Positions 26,818 through 35,441 are shown, numbered from the stretch's first letter. The stretch is DNA of 64,000 nucleotides from Bin87 sp034423595 (GCA_965207025.1 OZ242258.1:1116001-1180000); one strand, 5' to 3'. The notes: generated from the sequence alone by a model not told the origin. A program made the numbers and translations.

Positions 26818-27060
26818 ATGACTACATTGCACGTCATAGTGGAGATCGCTGAGCAAGTGCCCACCGGGCGAACCGAATGGCGCGTGGACTGCGCGGAATG
26901 TGGGTGGTACGACATATTCGACGACCGGCGAAGAGCGGAGGACGCCGCAGCCCGCCACGTGGGCGATGCCCATAGGGATGAGCGGGTTTTCAACCGCATC
27001 GTGCAGACGCTGCGAATTGAGCCTAACCCCGAAGAAGGCGACCTAGTAGAAGTACCCTGA
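26818..27060 (+). CDS. Small protein with a C2H2-type zinc knuckle
   Basis: An 80-residue protein with Cys25-x2-Cys28-x18-His47-x4-His52 (DCAECGW and RHVGDAH), the spacing of a single zinc finger. It could bind DNA, RNA or a protein partner. AAGGAG at 26805-26810 is 7 nt before the ATG. It is divergent from the sulfite-oxidase-like gene and ends 3 nt before the convergent rhodanese gene. Confidence 0.6.
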   Translation: MTTLHVIVEIAEQVPTGRTEWRVDCAECGWYDIFDDRRRAEDAAARHVGDAHRDERVFNRIVQTLRIEPNPEEGDLVEVP

Positions 27061-27063
27061 GAA

Positions 27064-28677
27064 TCAGGTGGCGTACTTGAACCCCAATTCCGTCTCCCAC
27101 CGCAGGTAGTGCTGCATGTCGGCATAGGAGCGGTCGGGGCCGCTGAACACGATGTCGCCGGGCGTTCGCATCACACCGGACAAACCCTGTTCCACAGTTA
27201 AGCCTGCGGCCGACCAGGCGTTCATGCCTCCATCCAGGGCAGCCACGTCGGTATAGCCCATCTCCATCAGCGTAGCGGCGGCCAGCAGGGATTGTCGGCC
27301 ATCGCCACAGGTAACCACGACCCGCGTGTCGGTTGAAGGAACAAAGTCTCCAACCTGCCATTCCAGCCAACCGCGCGGCGCCCAGCGGGCCCCGGGTACG
27401 TGTCCACGAGCGAAATCGCGGCTGGTATCTACAAACAGCGTCACGGCCGACCCGTCGTTGCGTAGATTCTCAGGAGACACGGTACGGACGGTGTCTCGCG
27501 CCTCCACCAGCAGTTCCGGTTCTCCGGCGCCTCCGATGGACCCGTCAAAGGCTGCGCCCACACTCAGGCCCGACTCCAGCGGCCGGCCGGCGGCGACCCA
27601 AGCACCTGTTCCGCCATCCAGCGCGTACACTTCCCCATATCCCAGCTGGCGATACCAGGAAGCGGCCAGGGCGGCGCGGGCTTTGCCGTCGCAGCAGAAC
27701 ACAATCGGGGCATTCTTTACCACTGCCACGTCATCGCTGCGCTGGACGCACTGCCCGCCTGGGAACCACCGGAAACCCGGAAGCCGCCCAATCTCGTACT
27801 CTTCGCTGGTGCGAACGTCGATAAAGTACACGCTCTCGCGGTTGCTGCGGTTGACCAGTTCGTCCAGCGCGGCGACGCCTATAAAGCGGACACCGTCTTC
27901 CTCCCCGCATCTTTCGGCGTAGGCTTCGGCGGCGGCGCGCCCGGTCTCGGAAACGTTCGGCAGTCGGTCCCTGTCAGCGCCGGATTCCAGCTCATAGCCG
28001 GCCAGCACCCATCCGGAAGTGCCGTTTTTCAGGCCGACCACCTCCCGGTCCAGGCCCATGCGTTGCAGGACGCGGGTGCCAATGATGCTGCGGGTGCGGC
28101 CCGCGCAATTGATTACGACGGTGGTATCAGGATCAAGGTCTGCGGTGACGTCAGTGATGCGCAAGGCTAGCTCGCCCCCGGGGACGCTTTGGCCGCCGGG
28201 GATGCAGAAACGCCGATATTCTTCAGGCGTGCGCGTATCGAGGATTACCATCTTGTCGCCGCGCTCCATGCGGGCGTGGAGTTCTATGGCGTCGATTTCG
28301 GGGACATGGTGAACGACTTCCATCTTTTCCCCGAAGTCTTTGCTGGGAACGTTAACGCCCCACTCTGTCGGATGGTCCAGGCTCATCCAGAGGTTTACGC
28401 CGCCTTGCAGCCAGGCCACGTTGGAGTAACCCATGCGCTCAACGGTATCCACGGCGCGGGCGACGCGGCGGTCGTCATCGTCGCAGAGAGCCACTAACGT
28501 GCCAGGGTGGGGAACTGCTGCCGTCAGGTCGAACTCGAGCATTCGGCGCGGCATCAGGCTGCTGCCGGGAATGTGGCTGGCGTTGTATTCTCCGGGCTCG
28601 CGGACGTCGATGATCGCGAAAGGCGTGTCGCCGTCGAAAAGTTCCAACAGTTGGGCGGGGGTGATCGGTTGTGCCAT
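27064..28677 (-). CDS. Four-domain rhodanese protein
   Basis: A 537-residue protein with four rhodanese domains. The active-site loops hold Cys65 (VALCDDDDRR), Cys191 (NCAGRTR), Cys329 (CCDGKAR) and Cys457 (TCGDGRQ), so all four retain a cysteine. CAGRTR is the closest to the canonical sulfurtransferase loop. Each domain starts with a D-V/T-R/S-x-x-x-E/D-(Y/F) strand (IIDVREPGEY, ILDTRTPEEY, FIDVRTSEEY, FVDTSRDF). It would move sulfane sulfur from thiosulfate or persulfides. GGAG precedes the ATG at 28677. The thiol dioxygenase lies 68 nt upstream on the same strand. Confidence 0.88.
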   Translation of the reverse strand: MAQPITPAQLLELFDGDTPFAIIDVREPGEYNASHIPGSSLMPRRMLEFDLTAAVPHPGTLVALCDDDDRRVARAVDTVERMGYSNVAWLQGGVNLWMSLDHPTEWGVNVPSKDFGEKMEVVHHVPEIDAIELHARMERGDKMVILDTRTPEEYRRFCIPGGQSVPGGELALRITDVTADLDPDTTVVINCAGRTRSIIGTRVLQRMGLDREVVGLKNGTSGWVLAGYELESGADRDRLPNVSETGRAAAEAYAERCGEEDGVRFIGVAALDELVNRSNRESVYFIDVRTSEEYEIGRLPGFRWFPGGQCVQRSDDVAVVKNAPIVFCCDGKARAALAASWYRQLGYGEVYALDGGTGAWVAAGRPLESGLSVGAAFDGSIGGAGEPELLVEARDTVRTVSPENLRNDGSAVTLFVDTSRDFARGHVPGARWAPRGWLEWQVGDFVPSTDTRVVVTCGDGRQSLLAAATLMEMGYTDVAALDGGMNAWSAAGLTVEQGLSGVMRTPGDIVFSGPDRSYADMQHYLRWETELGFKYAT

Positions 28678-28745
28678 GGGTGAACTCCGTACCAAATAAA
28701 AGAATCCGGGGCGATACGCATTTTTAGCCCCGTCAGATCGACCAG

Positions 28746-29333
28746 TCAGCAGTTGTCGTATTTCTCGGTCATCATTTGCTTGACGACGCCGGTTTCCAGG
28801 TCGTACCGGACCCGTTCCAGGCCGCGCAGGTCGTTGCCGTACACGTGGATTTCAACGGTGGGCCGGTCGGTGAAGTTGTCCATCTGGTGAATTTCATCCA
28901 CCTCGGGAATCAGCAGGCTGATTTCTCCGGGTTTTACGACAGCGGAACGATCACGCTCCAACTGCGCCCAATCGTCGCGCTCGCGGTCATCCACGCGACG
29001 GAAGCGTGTCTCCGTAAGGGCATTGTCCATCACGCCGATCATGCCCCAGGTACGATGGTCGTGAGGGGCGGCATGGTCCCCCGGCCCCCAAACCACAGCG
29101 GTAACCAACAGGCCGCTGCTCGGGCTGTGGTGGAGCAGCCAGGAGCCGTGATTGGATCGAGTCCCGGAGCCAACCGGCTGCCGAAACCGTTCTGGAATGG
29201 CGTCAGGGTTGGCAATCAGGCGAGAAAGATAATCGGAACCCCGGTCGAATATCTTCTCGTTGTTCGGCTGGGTGGCTAATAACTCTTCCATTTCCTGGAC
29301 GAAATCTTCCAGGGCGTATTTGACTGCTACCAT
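28746..29333 (-). CDS. Cysteine dioxygenase-like thiol dioxygenase (cupin)
   Basis: A 195-residue cupin. The metal motif is PGDHAAPHDHRTWG with His91 and His93, and the third ligand is probably His149 (EVDEIHQMDN). This pattern is that of cysteine/3-mercaptopropionate dioxygenases, which insert O2 into a thiol to form a sulfinate. The strong Shine-Dalgarno GGGAGGTGAT fixes the ATG at 29333. It is upstream of the rhodanese gene, and with the nearby sulfite-oxidase-like enzyme suggests a thiol-to-sulfate route. Confidence 0.85.
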   Translation of the reverse strand: MVAVKYALEDFVQEMEELLATQPNNEKIFDRGSDYLSRLIANPDAIPERFRQPVGSGTRSNHGSWLLHHSPSSGLLVTAVVWGPGDHAAPHDHRTWGMIGVMDNALTETRFRRVDDRERDDWAQLERDRSAVVKPGEISLLIPEVDEIHQMDNFTDRPTVEIHVYGNDLRGLERVRYDLETGVVKQMMTEKYDNC

Positions 29334-29537
29334 CAAATCACCTCCCGTTTGGATCAGCGCCAGCAGTGTAACCTTCAACGCGGGATACTGACAAGAACGA
29401 CTGAGTCCGCCAGCGGTGTTCTGGTCATTGCAACGAATAATACTGAAACTGGCAAAGCTCAATTCTGGATGGCGTCGATATTCTGCAACTATTTAGGATT
29501 GCAATGTCGCAAAGCGTTATTATTATGCAATCGTATG

Positions 29538-29566
29538 TTGACACCCGTACCCGTATCTCTTAGTTT
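29538..29566 (+). promoter_or_regulatory. Possible promoter for the ABC transporter operon
   Basis: Perfect TTGACA (29538-29543), a 17-bp spacer, then TAGTTT (29561-29566), a weak -10. It lies 86 nt before the binding-protein start. Confidence 0.35.
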
Positions 29567-29651
29567 TGCGTGGACGGCAAATCGCGCTGGGGATGTGGTA
29601 GGAATTCGGCAGATAAGAGCGCCGTTACAACAGTCGTCTGAGGAGGACAAA

Positions 29652-31469
29652 TTGACAACGAAGTTATTCACACGGGTGTTGCCATTGCCTCTGCTGGCCG
29701 CGGCGACCGCTATGTTGCTACTGGCCGGTATCGCTTGCGGAGGAGCCGGAGAACCGGAAGCCGCCAGCAGCGAATCGGCTGCTCCGGCGACGGCGGTTCC
29801 TCAGGCTCCGGCGGCTGCCGCCGCAACCGCTGTGCCCGCAGCCACCGAAGCGCCGGCAATGATGGAGTCGAAGGAGATCGACAAATTCACGGTGATGGTG
29901 ACCACCCAGGGCAACGAGCTCTTCAACTCGAAATATGCTGCCGGCGAGAACAATCTGTGGCATCGGATGGCGCAGGTTTGGCTGGTGGGCGGCAGCTTGC
30001 AAGACGGCAGCTTGGTGCTGGATCCTGCCACCGGAATCGCCAGCAAGTGGGAGATTGTGGACGACGGCCTGGCGTGGGAATTCACCATACGGCCCGGCAT
30101 CCAGTTCCACAATGGCGAGGAACTTGACGTCAATGACGTGGCCTTCATGGCGAATTGGTCCATAACCGAGGAAGCCGCCGGCGTATCCACGGTGCGGATC
30201 GCTAGGGAAATTACCAATCGCGAGGTGACCGGTCCCGACACGTTCAAGTACACGTTTAAAGAGCCTCTGGCGTTCTTCGGCGCGGCAGTCTCCGAAGTGG
30301 ACAACACCGCCATCGGCACCGTGATTTCGACGGACTACTGGGCGAGCCTTCCGCTGGGCCAGACCATAGAGAACTGCACGCCTATCGAAGTGTGCCAGCA
30401 GGCCGAGGCGTTTGAAGAAAACCCTGACCCCGGCCTCCCCGGGCCGTTCAAGGTGATGAGCCACCGCTACGAGGAAGAAATTCTCTACGAGCGGTTTGAG
30501 GACTACTTCCTACGGGAGCAACGGCCATTCCCGTTCCAGTCGCTCTCTCTCCGCGTGGTGCCCGAATTGTCCACCCGCGTGGCCGCGTTGCAGGCGGGAG
30601 AAGTGGACATCATTGAGGCCGATAACACCGTGGTCGGGCAGATCCAGGACGCCGGCGGGCGTATCGTTTACGCTCCCGAATCGGTGCACATCTGGATCAA
30701 CGCCAACGGCTGTGACCGTGAAACCGACAACGACGGCCTGCCCATCATGTGCCACGACCTGCGAGTCCGTCAGGCGCTGGACTACGCCATCGACAAGACC
30801 AAGATCCAGGCTCTATATGGCGGCTCCGACGCCTTCCAGATCGACGGAATGCACGGAATTGGCAGCCCTTCAGGTCTGGGCTTCGAGCCTGACCTGGGGC
30901 CGCTCCCCTACGATCCCGACAAGGCCAAGCAGCTGATGGCCGAGGCCGGCTACCCAGACGGTGCCGGCTTCAACGAGGGCAGGGTGTTCCCGATCCATAC
31001 CTGGACGGGCGCAGGCGCCCCGCTTACGGTTGAGCTGTCCACCCTGATTTGCCAGAACTGGAAAGAAGTGCTGGGAATTGAATGCGAAGTGAACGTGGGC
31101 GAAGAAGTGAGCTTGAAGGAAGTGCAGTACGCCGGTGAGATCGCTGGACAGTACCTGGTGCGCACCAACGAGAACACCTACGACGGCGGTCGCCGAATGT
31201 TGGGTCGGTACGCCCGCGAAGGCGCCTACATTGCGTACGACACGGACATCGCCGCAAAGGTGCTGGCCGCCGGAGCAATGATCGGCACGCAAGCTGAGCG
31301 GCATCAGGCGTACTACGAGGCGTTGCGGATCATCCACGACAAGCATTATGACTTCACGCCGGGATTCCTGAACCAGCCCTACGGGGTAAACGACCGAGTC
31401 GCCGGCTGGACTCCCTGGCCGCTGGCGCCGTATATGAGCGCTCTGTGGACTGTGGAAGTCAACGAGTAA
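29652..31469 (+). CDS. ABC transporter substrate-binding lipoprotein, family 5 (peptide/nickel type)
   Basis: A 605-residue extracytoplasmic binding protein. It has a signal with LLAAATAMLLLAGIAC, so Cys29 is the probable lipidated residue, then an Ala/Pro/Ser/Glu-rich linker of about 45 residues. The SBP_bac_5 domain includes WEIVDDGLAWEFTIRPGIQFHNGEEL. The TTG start at 29652 is chosen because AGGAGG (29641-29646) lies 5 nt upstream and the lipoprotein signal follows directly; sequence further upstream in frame is not signal-like. It captures an oligopeptide or similar solute for the two permeases encoded next. Confidence 0.88.
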   Translation: MTTKLFTRVLPLPLLAAATAMLLLAGIACGGAGEPEAASSESAAPATAVPQAPAAAAATAVPAATEAPAMMESKEIDKFTVMVTTQGNELFNSKYAAGENNLWHRMAQVWLVGGSLQDGSLVLDPATGIASKWEIVDDGLAWEFTIRPGIQFHNGEELDVNDVAFMANWSITEEAAGVSTVRIAREITNREVTGPDTFKYTFKEPLAFFGAAVSEVDNTAIGTVISTDYWASLPLGQTIENCTPIEVCQQAEAFEENPDPGLPGPFKVMSHRYEEEILYERFEDYFLREQRPFPFQSLSLRVVPELSTRVAALQAGEVDIIEADNTVVGQIQDAGGRIVYAPESVHIWINANGCDRETDNDGLPIMCHDLRVRQALDYAIDKTKIQALYGGSDAFQIDGMHGIGSPSGLGFEPDLGPLPYDPDKAKQLMAEAGYPDGAGFNEGRVFPIHTWTGAGAPLTVELSTLICQNWKEVLGIECEVNVGEEVSLKEVQYAGEIAGQYLVRTNENTYDGGRRMLGRYAREGAYIAYDTDIAAKVLAAGAMIGTQAERHQAYYEALRIIHDKHYDFTPGFLNQPYGVNDRVAGWTPWPLAPYMSALWTVEVNE

Positions 31470-31546
31470 TCTCTCCAAGGTCAAGCGCAATGGGGTGGGT
31501 GATACCCACCCCAACCACTCCCCGACGGCCCTGAGGACGTGAACCG

Positions 31547-32464
31547 ATGCTTCGCTTCACCGCAGCCCGCATCGCACAGTCAATCATCACCCTGCTTATC
31601 CTGAGCATGGTAGTGTTTTTCGGGTCCGAGCTAACGGGCGATCTGGCACTTTCTTTGGCCACGGCAGACACCACTGAGGCGGAGCTGGAGGAGATCAGGC
31701 GCAAGTTTGGCCTGGATCGTCCGGCCTATGAGCGGTATGGTCGCTATATCTTTAACCTGGTCCAGGGCGACCTGGGCGTATCCGGCACCAGCCGGCGCCA
31801 AGTCAGCGATATGATGGCCGAGCGGATACCGCCGACGCTTCAGTTGGCGGCGGTTGGCCTGTTCCTGGCCATGCTGTTCGGCATTCCGTTGGGGGTGCTG
31901 GCGGCAGTGAAACGGAACACCATTCTCGACCAGTTGGCTAAACTTTTCGCCATCGTCGGAATGTCTGCGCCCCAGTTCTGGGTGGCGATCATGCTGATCA
32001 TGTTCTTCGGAGCGCAGCTGAAATGGCTGCCCACCTATGGGCGCGGGGGCATTGACCACTACATCCTGCCGGGCATCGCCATATCCCTGTTCGTGATGGC
32101 GGGGTTCATGCGGTTGACCCGCTCCAGCATGCTGGAAGTGCTGGACAGCGAATTCGTGAAGTTCGCCCGGATCAAGGGGTTGCAGGAACGGCTGGTGATC
32201 TTCAAGCACGCCTTGAAAAACGCCATCATCCCGGTGCTCACGTTCGGCGGAGTCAGCTTCGCCGGCTTGCTGAACGGAGCCATAGTGGTGGAGGTGGTGT
32301 TCGCCTGGCCAGGCTTGGGTCGGCTGATGCTGGACGCCATACGGGAGCGGGACACGGTGGTGATCATGGCTACCATCCTCACGTCCGGTTTCATTTACGT
32401 CTTTCTGTCCACCGTGGTAGATATCCTGTACGCATACGTTGACCCGCGGATTCGGTACCAGTAA
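31547..32464 (+). CDS. ABC transporter permease, DppB/OppB type
   Basis: A 305-residue inner-membrane permease. It has the N-terminal helix LRFTAARIAQSIITLLILSM, the TradeB loop segment (RKFGLDRPAYERYGRYI), and the EAA-like motif in the C-terminal half (EFVKFARIKGLQERLVIFKHA). It pairs with the DppC-type permease 12 nt downstream. The family imports peptides, nickel or sugars. Confidence 0.9.
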   Translation: MLRFTAARIAQSIITLLILSMVVFFGSELTGDLALSLATADTTEAELEEIRRKFGLDRPAYERYGRYIFNLVQGDLGVSGTSRRQVSDMMAERIPPTLQLAAVGLFLAMLFGIPLGVLAAVKRNTILDQLAKLFAIVGMSAPQFWVAIMLIMFFGAQLKWLPTYGRGGIDHYILPGIAISLFVMAGFMRLTRSSMLEVLDSEFVKFARIKGLQERLVIFKHALKNAIIPVLTFGGVSFAGLLNGAIVVEVVFAWPGLGRLMLDAIRERDTVVIMATILTSGFIYVFLSTVVDILYAYVDPRIRYQ

Positions 32465-32476
32465 GGGGGCCTGGAC

Positions 32477-33370
32477 ATGGCGGTAGAAACGGCAACTACC
32501 AGGTCAACTTTGGACACCGCATGGCGCGGATTGTCAAAGGTACGAGAAGCGCGCATTCCATGGATACCGGTTGTAGTCCTGCTGGTGCTACTGGTATGCG
32601 CGCTGTTCGCGCCCCTGCTGGCGCCCTACGATCCCCAGGAACCGGACGTTCTCAAGGGGGTGCAGCGGATCGCGCCCTTCCAGAACTCGGAAAACATCCT
32701 GGGGGTTGACCTGCTGGGTCGGGACATATTGAGCCGGCTCATCTACGGCGCGCGGATCTCGGCCTTCATCAGTTTGATTTCCCTCGGTTTCGGTGCGTTG
32801 GTAGGCACTGCGCTGGGAGTGGCTTCCGGCTACCTGGGAGGCAAAACCGACGCGATGCTAATGCGGATTTGTGACGGAGTGATGGGATTCCCCACCATCC
32901 TGCTGGCGCTGATCATCGTGGCTATTCAAGGTGGAGCGGGCATCCAGAACGTGGTGATCGCCATCATGGCGACGGTGTGGGCGAGGTTCGCGCGGCAGGT
33001 GCGCGGCGAGGTGCTCAGCATCAAGGAGCGGGATTTCGTGACCCTTGCCGTGGTCGCCGGCGTACCCAGCCACGTGATCATGTGGCGGCACATATTCCCC
33101 AACGTGGTGAACACGGTGCTGGTGATCATCAGCCTGCTGGTTGGCCAGACCATCCTGCTGGAAGCGTCGCTGAGCTTCCTAGGCGTGGGGGTGCCGCCCG
33201 GTGAACCGGCGTGGGGAATCATGGTGTCGGAAGGCCGGAACAACCTGCTGGACCTGTGGTGGCTATCGCTGATGCCGGGTCTTGCGATCACCACCGTGGT
33301 AATCGCGCTCAACCTCTTCGGCGACTGGTTGCGGGACACGCTGGACCCGAGGCTGCGGCGGCTGCGTTAG
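32477..33370 (+). CDS. ABC transporter permease, DppC/OppC type
   Basis: A 297-residue permease with a long N-terminal cytoplasmic/TM1 region, NILGVDLLGRDILSRLIYGAR, and an EAA loop (SIKERDFVTLAVVAGVPSHVIMWRHIFPN). It forms the second half of the channel. AAGGGGG precedes the ATG. No DppD/DppF-type ATPase gene follows, so the energising subunits must be encoded elsewhere. Confidence 0.9.
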   Translation: MAVETATTRSTLDTAWRGLSKVREARIPWIPVVVLLVLLVCALFAPLLAPYDPQEPDVLKGVQRIAPFQNSENILGVDLLGRDILSRLIYGARISAFISLISLGFGALVGTALGVASGYLGGKTDAMLMRICDGVMGFPTILLALIIVAIQGGAGIQNVVIAIMATVWARFARQVRGEVLSIKERDFVTLAVVAGVPSHVIMWRHIFPNVVNTVLVIISLLVGQTILLEASLSFLGVGVPPGEPAWGIMVSEGRNNLLDLWWLSLMPGLAITTVVIALNLFGDWLRDTLDPRLRRLR

Positions 33371-33380
33371 GCGATTGTCT

Positions 33381-33420
33381 GAATCAGGATTTGCCTGATT
33401 AGAGGATTTTCGGGATTCCG
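33381..33420. repeat. Dispersed AATCAGG...CCTGATT repeat, copy 2
   Basis: AATCAGG (33382-33388) and CCTGATT (33394-33400) form a short hairpin. They are followed by AGAGGATTTTCGGGATTCC, shared with the copy at 18799-18830. Intergenic, just after the permease gene. Confidence 0.55.
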
Positions 33421-33467
33421 CTTACCCACGAGGGTTACTCCAGCGGCGCGGCGATACGGGATTGCCC

Positions 33468-33476
33468 TGTTATACT
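33468..33476 (+). promoter_or_regulatory. Extended -10 promoter element
   Basis: TGT followed by TATACT (33471-33476) gives a TGn-extended -10 without a good -35. It would drive the LLM oxidoreductase gene with a leader of about 65 nt that contains the hairpin at 33498-33520. Confidence 0.4.
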
Positions 33477-33497
33477 GGCGTGACACCCTCACCCTGA

Positions 33498-33520
33498 CCC
33501 TCTCCCATCAAGGGAGAGGG
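33498..33520 (+). repeat. CCCTCTCCC/GGGAGAGGG hairpin repeat
   Basis: Perfect 9-bp inverted repeat (33498-33506 with 33512-33520). It belongs to the same family as 8265-8287 and lies in the leader of the LLM gene. Confidence 0.65.
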
Positions 33521-33546
33521 AATTATTTTCAGCGGAGGCGAACTAT

Positions 33547-34593
33547 ATGGCCGAATCCATCAAGATTTCCATGCGTGTGCCGGGCACTTCGCCCATGCCG
33601 GAACTGCTGTCGCTGATCAAGAAGATTGAAGAGGCGGGATTCGACGGCGCGGGCATCCTGGATAGCCAGATGATATGCCGGGACACGTTTGTAACCATGG
33701 GACTGGCGGCCAACGCTACCAGCCGGCTGCGCCTGTTTCCGGCGGTGACCAACCCCTTCGGGCGGATTCCGTCGGTGCTGGCGGGAGCCGCACAAACCGT
33801 GGCCGAGATTGCGCCGGGGCGGACCAAGTTCATCATCGGCACGGGTTACACCTCGGCCACCACCATTGGGCGGCGTCCGGCAACGCTGCGGCAGATGCGC
33901 CGGTGCATTATGGAGGTTAGGGCGCTGCTCGCCGGGGAATCGGTGGACTACGGCAGGTTGAGCAACCAATTGGATTTTGCCGGGAGCGACGGCGGATCCG
34001 TCGTGCCGGTGCTGATGGCGGCGTCCGGGCCTCGGTCGCTGGAACTGGCCGGCGAAGTGGCAGACGGTGCGCTGATCCTGGTGGGGTACACGCCGGGCAT
34101 CGTGGGCAAGGCGCTGGAGCACCTGGAGACGGGAGCCCGGCGCAGCGGTAGGGCGCTGGACGACCTGGACATTGTGTTCGCGGTCCGGACGTGCATCGCT
34201 GATTCAGACGACGAGGCGCGACGGCTGGCCCGGCCGGTGTCGGTGCATTGGGGATTGCTGTGGGGAGGCCCTAACTGGATACCCTATTCCGACATTGGCA
34301 TGCCCGACTACGAGATTCCGCAAGCGGTTCGGGACGTTTATCCTGACCTGGGACACGCGCCCAACTGGGAAGAGGCCATCGAGCTCACACAGTTCGTCAG
34401 CGACGACGTGAACACACAACTGTGCGACGCTATGGGCCTCGTGGGAACGCCGGAGCACTGCACCCAGCGGATCCGTGAGATGTCGAAGCACGGCGCGAAC
34501 CAGATCTACCTGATGCCCTGCCTGACCTTTGCGCCGCCGGAGGCGGAGGTGCGGGCGTTTGGGGAGCACATCATACCGGCGCTTGCGAATTAA
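33547..34593 (+). CDS. LLM class flavin-dependent oxidoreductase (methylene-H4MPT reductase-like)
   Basis: A 348-residue bacterial-luciferase-fold protein. It opens with KISMRVPGTSPMPELLSLIK, then LRLFPAVTNPFGRIPSVLA and VLMAASGPRSLELAGEVADG, typical of the Mer/F420-type branch. Such enzymes use FMN or F420 for hydride transfer or monooxygenation; the substrate is unknown. GGAGG at 33534-33538 supports the ATG. Confidence 0.85.
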   Translation: MAESIKISMRVPGTSPMPELLSLIKKIEEAGFDGAGILDSQMICRDTFVTMGLAANATSRLRLFPAVTNPFGRIPSVLAGAAQTVAEIAPGRTKFIIGTGYTSATTIGRRPATLRQMRRCIMEVRALLAGESVDYGRLSNQLDFAGSDGGSVVPVLMAASGPRSLELAGEVADGALILVGYTPGIVGKALEHLETGARRSGRALDDLDIVFAVRTCIADSDDEARRLARPVSVHWGLLWGGPNWIPYSDIGMPDYEIPQAVRDVYPDLGHAPNWEEAIELTQFVSDDVNTQLCDAMGLVGTPEHCTQRIREMSKHGANQIYLMPCLTFAPPEAEVRAFGEHIIPALAN

Positions 34594-34599
34594 TCGTCG

Positions 34600-34637
34600 G
34601 AATCAGGATTCGCCGGATTTAGGGATTTACCGGATTG
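34600..34637. repeat. Dispersed AATCAGGATT repeat, copy 3
   Basis: AATCAGGATTCGCCGGATTT followed by AGGGATTTACCGGATTGAG is a diverged copy of the repeat at 33381-33420. It lies between convergent genes. Confidence 0.5.
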
Positions 34638-34641
34638 AGCG

Positions 34642-35046
34642 TTATTCCGGCCGGGCGGGAGAGCGGAGCAAGGCGATACCTTCCCAGGCTAGGATGGCGA
34701 CGGCGGCCGGGTCGAGGTATGTCCACAGGCCGGGATTACCCTCAGCGCGTGGAACCGCGAAGAGCAGGTAGTTGTGCACGAACATCATCAGGACGAACGC
34801 CGCGACGACGGTGATGGCGTCGCGGGGCAGTTGACGCAGGTGCGCTGAAGGATCGCGGCGCGCGCTCAGGGAGTCCGCGACGTTGACAAGGACGGTCAGG
34901 GTAAGGGGCACGATGACGAGGATGCCGACGGCGTGCCATAGCGCAGTGGGGAGCGAGTAGGCAACGGCGACGTAATGGGCGCATAGCATCGCCAGCCCAG
35001 CAAGCAAAGCGAGGACGCCGAGCGGTTTGCGCAAGGTGTCGAGCAT
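34642..35046 (-). CDS. Membrane protein, unknown
   Basis: A 134-residue protein with about four hydrophobic segments (LGVLALLAGLAMLCAHYVAV, LWHAVGILVIVPLTLTVLV, VVAAFVLMMFVHNYLLF, and one near the C end). No family is recognised. It is convergent with the LLM gene. Confidence 0.55.
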   Translation of the reverse strand: MLDTLRKPLGVLALLAGLAMLCAHYVAVAYSLPTALWHAVGILVIVPLTLTVLVNVADSLSARRDPSAHLRQLPRDAITVVAAFVLMMFVHNYLLFAVPRAEGNPGLWTYLDPAAVAILAWEGIALLRSPARPE

Positions 35047-35412
35047 GGTGTGGCCTCCGTGCGAGGAAAAAGGCGATTTCCCGCTTATTTCCTCTCATTT
35101 CCTCTTATTTGAGTAGGCGTGTAGAGCGAGTGGTGGGGGTGAATGGGAGCGGATCGGGCGGATTTGGAGCCGATTTGAGTTGGTTTTAGGGGGCAGTGAG
35201 AGGGTTTGGGGGAGCGGTGTTTGTGGTGTTTGGACGTAGGCACCAGATGGCTCGCGGCCTGGGTGGTGGGTTGGAATTGGGTTACCAGTTAACTATGGTA
35301 CAGACGTGGAAAAGGTTTGGGCAAGGGGGGAGTGTCAGTGGGTTTTTGTTTGGCGTGGAGGCGCGGAATAGAAGCTATTGGGGGGATGACGTGGCTGCAT
35401 CAGATTGGGCAG
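35047..35412. other. G-rich intergenic region upstream of the toxin-antitoxin genes
   Basis: About 365 bp with no convincing gene. The plus strand is strongly G- and T-rich, with several G3-G6 runs (around 35132-35160, 35188-35213 and 35318-35350) and a duplicated ATTTCCTCT near 35091-35107. A frame open from 35196 runs into the toxin gene, but its composition is not protein-like. Confidence 0.5.
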
Positions 35413-35421
35413 TGTTACAAT
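35413..35421 (+). promoter_or_regulatory. Extended -10 element before higB
   Basis: TGT followed by TACAAT (35416-35421), a TGn-extended -10, 20 nt before the toxin ATG. No good -35 is visible. Confidence 0.4.
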
Positions 35422-35441
35422 TGGGAACAGCCGGAAACGCT

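Noticed and set aside
35196..35441. N-terminal extension of the HigB toxin
   Set aside because: The added 82 residues are Gly/Arg-rich and not family-like; the HigB domain begins exactly at the ATG at 35442, which has an extended -10 element upstream.
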